From: Spirochaetales bacterium
GTDB taxonomy: Bacteria; Spirochaetota; Spirochaetia; DTKZ01
DNA length: 7,890 nucleotides
Direction of reading: 5' to 3'
Assembly (NCBI GenBank): GCA_031280945.1
Contig: JAITGB010000061.1
Span: 1-7,890 of the forward strand
The notes under the pieces were generated by a model. That model did not search any database, had not been told where the DNA came from, and saw only the letters and a list, made by a program, of their open reading frames with translations. Both the position numbers and the translations under genes were made by a program. This document shows positions 6,687 through 7,890 of the stretch, one piece after another (within the stretch, counting starts at the first letter, position 1; each line of letters starts with the position of its first letter).

Positions 6687-6692
6687 CACCTA
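6687..6692 (-). promoter_or_regulatory. Ribosome binding site deciding the kinase start
   Basis: On the - strand TAGGTG ends 7 bases before ATG 6679. The in-frame ATGs at 6703 and 6721 have no purine-rich site at a workable distance, so this site selects the 1093-residue form over one 14 residues longer. Confidence 0.65.
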
Positions 6693-6712
6693 CTGAAAAA
6701 CATTTTTCCGCA

Positions 6713-6741
6713 ATCATACAACGAAACAAACGTTCAATCAA
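6713..6741 (-). promoter_or_regulatory. Sigma-70-type promoter of the hybrid kinase gene
   Basis: On the - strand TTGATT (6741-6736) and TATGAT (6718-6713) are separated by exactly 17 bases. The -35 box matches TTGACA at 4 of 6 bases and the -10 box matches TATAAT at 5 of 6. Transcription would begin near 6706, giving a leader of about 27 bases that contains the ribosome binding site and starts downstream of the ATG at 6721. This fits the chosen start codon. Confidence 0.6.
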
Positions 6742-6768
6742 TCGCGCGAAAGCAGCTCTATGCGTTTG

Positions 6769-6812
6769 CAGGCCCGCAGAAGCCGCGAAGCGGCGGCCTG
6801 GGGGTTACAGGC
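6769..6812. repeat. Nested hairpins with GAA triloop
   Basis: GCCGC (6782-6786), loop GAA, GCGGC (6790-6794) is enclosed by CAGGCC (6769-6774) and GGCCTG (6795-6800), giving an imperfect stem with a 7-base bulge on one side. GCCTG (6796-6800) can instead pair with CAGGC (6808-6812), so two alternative folds compete for the same bases. Confidence 0.55.
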
Positions 6813-6827
6813 GGGGCGCTATGGGGC

Positions 6828-6864
6828 GGAGCCAACGGGTAGCCGGAGACCAATGGCTCCGGCT
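6828..6864. repeat. Pair of mutually exclusive stem-loops
   Basis: AGCCGGAG (6841-6848) pairs perfectly with CTCCGGCT (6857-6864), with an inner CCA/TGG extension. GGAGCCA (6828-6834) can instead pair with TGGCTCC (6854-6860). Both stems use bases 6857-6860, so only one can form at a time. The predicted kinase transcript starts downstream of here, so any RNA role would belong to another transcript. Confidence 0.45.
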
Positions 6865-6866
6865 CA

Positions 6867-6877
6867 GGGGGGGGGGG
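6867..6877. repeat. Run of 11 G residues
   Basis: Eleven consecutive G on the + strand (C on the -). Homopolymer runs of this length are prone to slippage. Poly-G tracts in promoter regions vary expression in Treponema pallidum. This one is about 190 bases upstream of the kinase start and about 126 bases before its predicted -35 box, so a direct effect on that promoter is uncertain. Confidence 0.8.
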
Positions 6878-6920
6878 CCGTCCCACTGTCAACACCTTAA
6901 GAAAGTGGGCGGCGGTATGC

Positions 6921-6962
6921 GCCGCGCGAAGCGCGGCGGGGTTTGCAGGCCGCGCTTCGCGC
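6921..6962. repeat. 14-bp perfect inverted repeat made of two GAA/TTC-triloop hairpins
   Basis: GCCGCGC (6921-6927), loop GAA, GCGCGGC (6931-6937) is one hairpin. The 14 bases 6924-6937 recur as a perfect reverse complement at 6949-6962, 11 bases later, and that copy is itself a hairpin around TTC. The pair can fold as two small hairpins or one long stem. The core is the same GCGCGAAGCGC found near the sigma factor gene. Confidence 0.75.
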
Positions 6963-6979
6963 CGGAGGAGCCCGGAAAC

Positions 6980-6994
6980 CCCGCGCGGGCCCGC
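6980..6994. repeat. Overlapping palindromes
   Basis: CCCGCGCGGG (6980-6989) and GCGGGCCCGC (6985-6994) are both perfect 10-base palindromes and share five bases. They lie about 40 bases beyond the repeat gene's stop. Neither is followed by a T-run, so termination is only a possibility. Confidence 0.5.
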
Positions 6995-7034
6995 ACGCTG
7001 CAAAAATCGCGAGAACTCTTCCCCGCGAACAGCG

Positions 7035-7890
7035 TCAGGGCTCCCAATAGAGTTTGGGAAAGACCGGGCTGCCGCTGTTCCACCCGCCCACTGATTTCCA
7101 GTACCGTGATGACGGGGGGCTTTCATCACCGGATGCCGTCCACTTGTAGGCCAACCAATCGGTGGTAAATTCGGGCCAGGAGCCTGCGCCATTAAAGGGC
7201 GCGGCGCCGTCATCACTAGCAGGGTCGCCTATGCCTTTGGCGGCGCCGTTGGGGACGGTCAGCTTTAGCCAGTAGCAGGCGGTGATGACGCTGCTGTTGT
7301 TGTACGCCGCCACGCCGCCGGCAGTGCTGGCTGCCGTAACCGCGCCTGTATTGTAACAGGCGGTGATGGTACCATTGTTGTAGTTCTGCCCCGCCACGCC
7401 GCCGGCATACTCGTTGCTTGCCGAAACCGAGCCTGTATTGTAGCAGGCGGTGATGGTACTAGTGTCTCTGTTACTCCCCGCCACGCCGCCGGCAGAGTTG
7501 TTGTTTGACGTAACTGCGCCTGTATTGTAACAGGCGGTGATGGTACTACCGGTGCTGTTGGCCGCCACCACGCCGCCGGCATTGCTGGCTGCCGTAACTG
7601 CGCCGGTATTGTAACAGTCGGTGATGGTACTACCGCTGTTGTTCCACCCCAACACGCCGCCGGCAGAGATGCTTCCTATAACTGTGCCTGTATTGTAACA
7701 GGCGGTGATGGTACTAGTGCTGGCGTTGCCCCCCACCACGCCGCCGGCACAGTCGACGCTTGACGAAACAACGCCTGTATTGTAACAGTCGGTGACGGTA
7801 CTAGTGTTGGCGTTGCCCCCCGCCACGCCGCCGGCATACCAGTTTGTTGCCGTAACTGCGCCTGTATTGTAACAGGCGGTGATGGTACTA
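7035..7890 (-). CDS. GLUG-like tandem-repeat protein, 3' part only, probably exported
   Basis: The last 284 residues of a larger protein. The frame is open to the window edge, so the start is outside. Seven full repeats of 27-29 residues plus one degenerate repeat fit the pattern STITACYNTGAV, a 4-7 residue variable stretch, AGGVAG, then a second variable stretch. This resembles the GLUG repeat family, which forms beta-solenoid stalks in secreted or surface proteins, often adhesins or proteases. Each repeat carries one Cys in ACYNTG or DCYNTG, which would stack as a ladder. After the repeats comes a non-repeat tail with SRYWKSVGGWN and PVFPKLYWEP, probably an end cap. No membrane anchor, sortase signal or enzyme domain is visible. 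The downstream kinase gene has its own promoter, so they are probably not an operon. Exact function is unknown. Confidence 0.8.
   Translation of the reverse strand, partial: STITACYNTGAVTATNWYAGGVAGGNANTSTVTDCYNTGVVSSSVDCAGGVVGGNASTSTITACYNTGTVIGSISAGGVLGWNNSGSTITDCYNTGAVTAASNAGGVVAANSTGSTITACYNTGAVTSNNNSAGGVAGSNRDTSTITACYNTGSVSASNEYAGGVAGQNYNNGTITACYNTGAVTAASTAGGVAAYNNSSVITACYWLKLTVPNGAAKGIGDPASDDGAAPFNGAGSWPEFTTDWLAYKWTASGDESPPSSRYWKSVGGWNSGSPVFPKLYWEP
7264..7890 (-). repeat. Tandem 81-87 bp coding repeats
   Basis: Seven units lie at 7889-7803, 7802-7716, 7715-7632, 7631-7548, 7547-7461, 7460-7374 and 7373-7293, then a decayed unit ending near 7264. Each has a nearly invariant core, on the + strand CCTGTATTGTAACAGG, starting at 7861, 7774, 7687, 7603, 7519, 7432 and 7345 (spacing 87, 87, 84, 84, 87, 87). 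A second conserved block is CGCCACGCCGCCGGCA or close variants. Lengths change by whole codons only. The array runs past the window edge. Confidence 0.9.

Larger units (their letters stand above)
6742..7034. other. Intergenic region rich in palindromes, no credible gene
   Basis: The stretch between the kinase promoter and the 3' end of the repeat gene is very GC-rich and packed with inverted repeats, listed separately, plus an 11-base G run. Open frames cross it on both strands but are compositional, with no recognisable protein family, ribosome binding site or continuity with neighbours. Positions 6890-6910 and 6995-7034 show nothing further. No terminator with a T-run was found after the repeat gene. 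Confidence 0.6.

Noticed and set aside
6679..6721. Kinase starts at ATG 6721 or 6703
   Set aside because: Neither has a ribosome binding site, and 6721 lies upstream of the predicted transcription start. ATG 6679 has a well placed TAGGTG.
6864..6892. TTGACA on the - strand (6892-6887) with the G/C tract as spacer of a phase-variable promoter
   Set aside because: The -35 box is perfect, but no -10-like sequence exists at 15-19 bases spacing. The position expected for it reads CCCTGA.
6822..6900. Possible tRNA in the hairpin cluster
   Set aside because: No acceptor stem, anticodon loop or T-loop sequence in the right order could be laid out. The stems are simple palindromes.
6758..7216. Open frames on both strands across the GC-rich intergenic region
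   Set aside because: They arise from GC-rich composition, run through palindromes and the G tract, and partly overlap the well supported repeat gene in other frames.
7035..7826. Repeat gene starting at GTG 7826
   Set aside because: The same frame continues open to the window edge and encodes another full repeat, so the true start is outside.
7264..7890. CRISPR-like regular repeats with variable spacers
   Set aside because: Unit lengths change by whole codons, the frame is open throughout, the spacers encode similar residues and no cas gene is visible. It is a coding repeat array.

Overview
The window looks like chromosomal DNA from a host-associated spirochaete, most likely Treponema or a close relative. 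This is inferred from gene content and not proven. The pointers are an RpoS-sized sigma-70-family factor behind a sigma-54 promoter (the arrangement known from Borrelia), a 7TMR-DISM-type hybrid histidine kinase with a C-terminal Hpt domain, a GLUG-like repeat protein and an 11-base G tract between genes. No transposase, integrase, phage gene, rRNA, tRNA or CRISPR array was seen.

Layout. Positions 1-150 are a regulatory region carrying a perfect dyad (78-92) and a sigma-54 -24/-12 element (114-129) that matches the consensus at every fixed position. It sits directly before an alternative sigma factor gene (151-987, +). Positions 988-1274 hold no credible gene but a compact hairpin-rich element (about 1065-1250) with perfect stem-loops and a direct repeat. 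A two-gene unit follows on +: a lipoprotein-like divergent polysaccharide deacetylase (about 1275-2402) and tsaD (2404-3411), separated by one base. Converging on it from the - strand is a 1093-residue hybrid histidine kinase (3398-6679) whose stop codon lies inside the end of tsaD. The kinase has its own sigma-70-type promoter (6713-6741) and ribosome binding site. Positions 6742-7034 are a second hairpin-rich intergenic region with the G tract. From 7035 to the window edge (-) runs the 3' part of a tandem-repeat gene encoding GLUG-like repeats, probably exported.

How the parts may work together. TsaD is a housekeeping enzyme of tRNA t6A synthesis and the deacetylase probably acts on the cell wall or a periplasmic glycan. 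The other modules are regulatory or envelope functions: an alternative sigma factor that seems to be switched on by RpoN plus an unseen activator, an orphan phosphorelay kinase with a large external sensor domain, and a repeat protein whose DNA-level conservation suggests variation by recombination. Nothing in the sequence links these directly. The most notable observations are the sigma-54-to-sigma-70 cascade and a shared GAA/TTC-triloop hairpin found in both intergenic regions.
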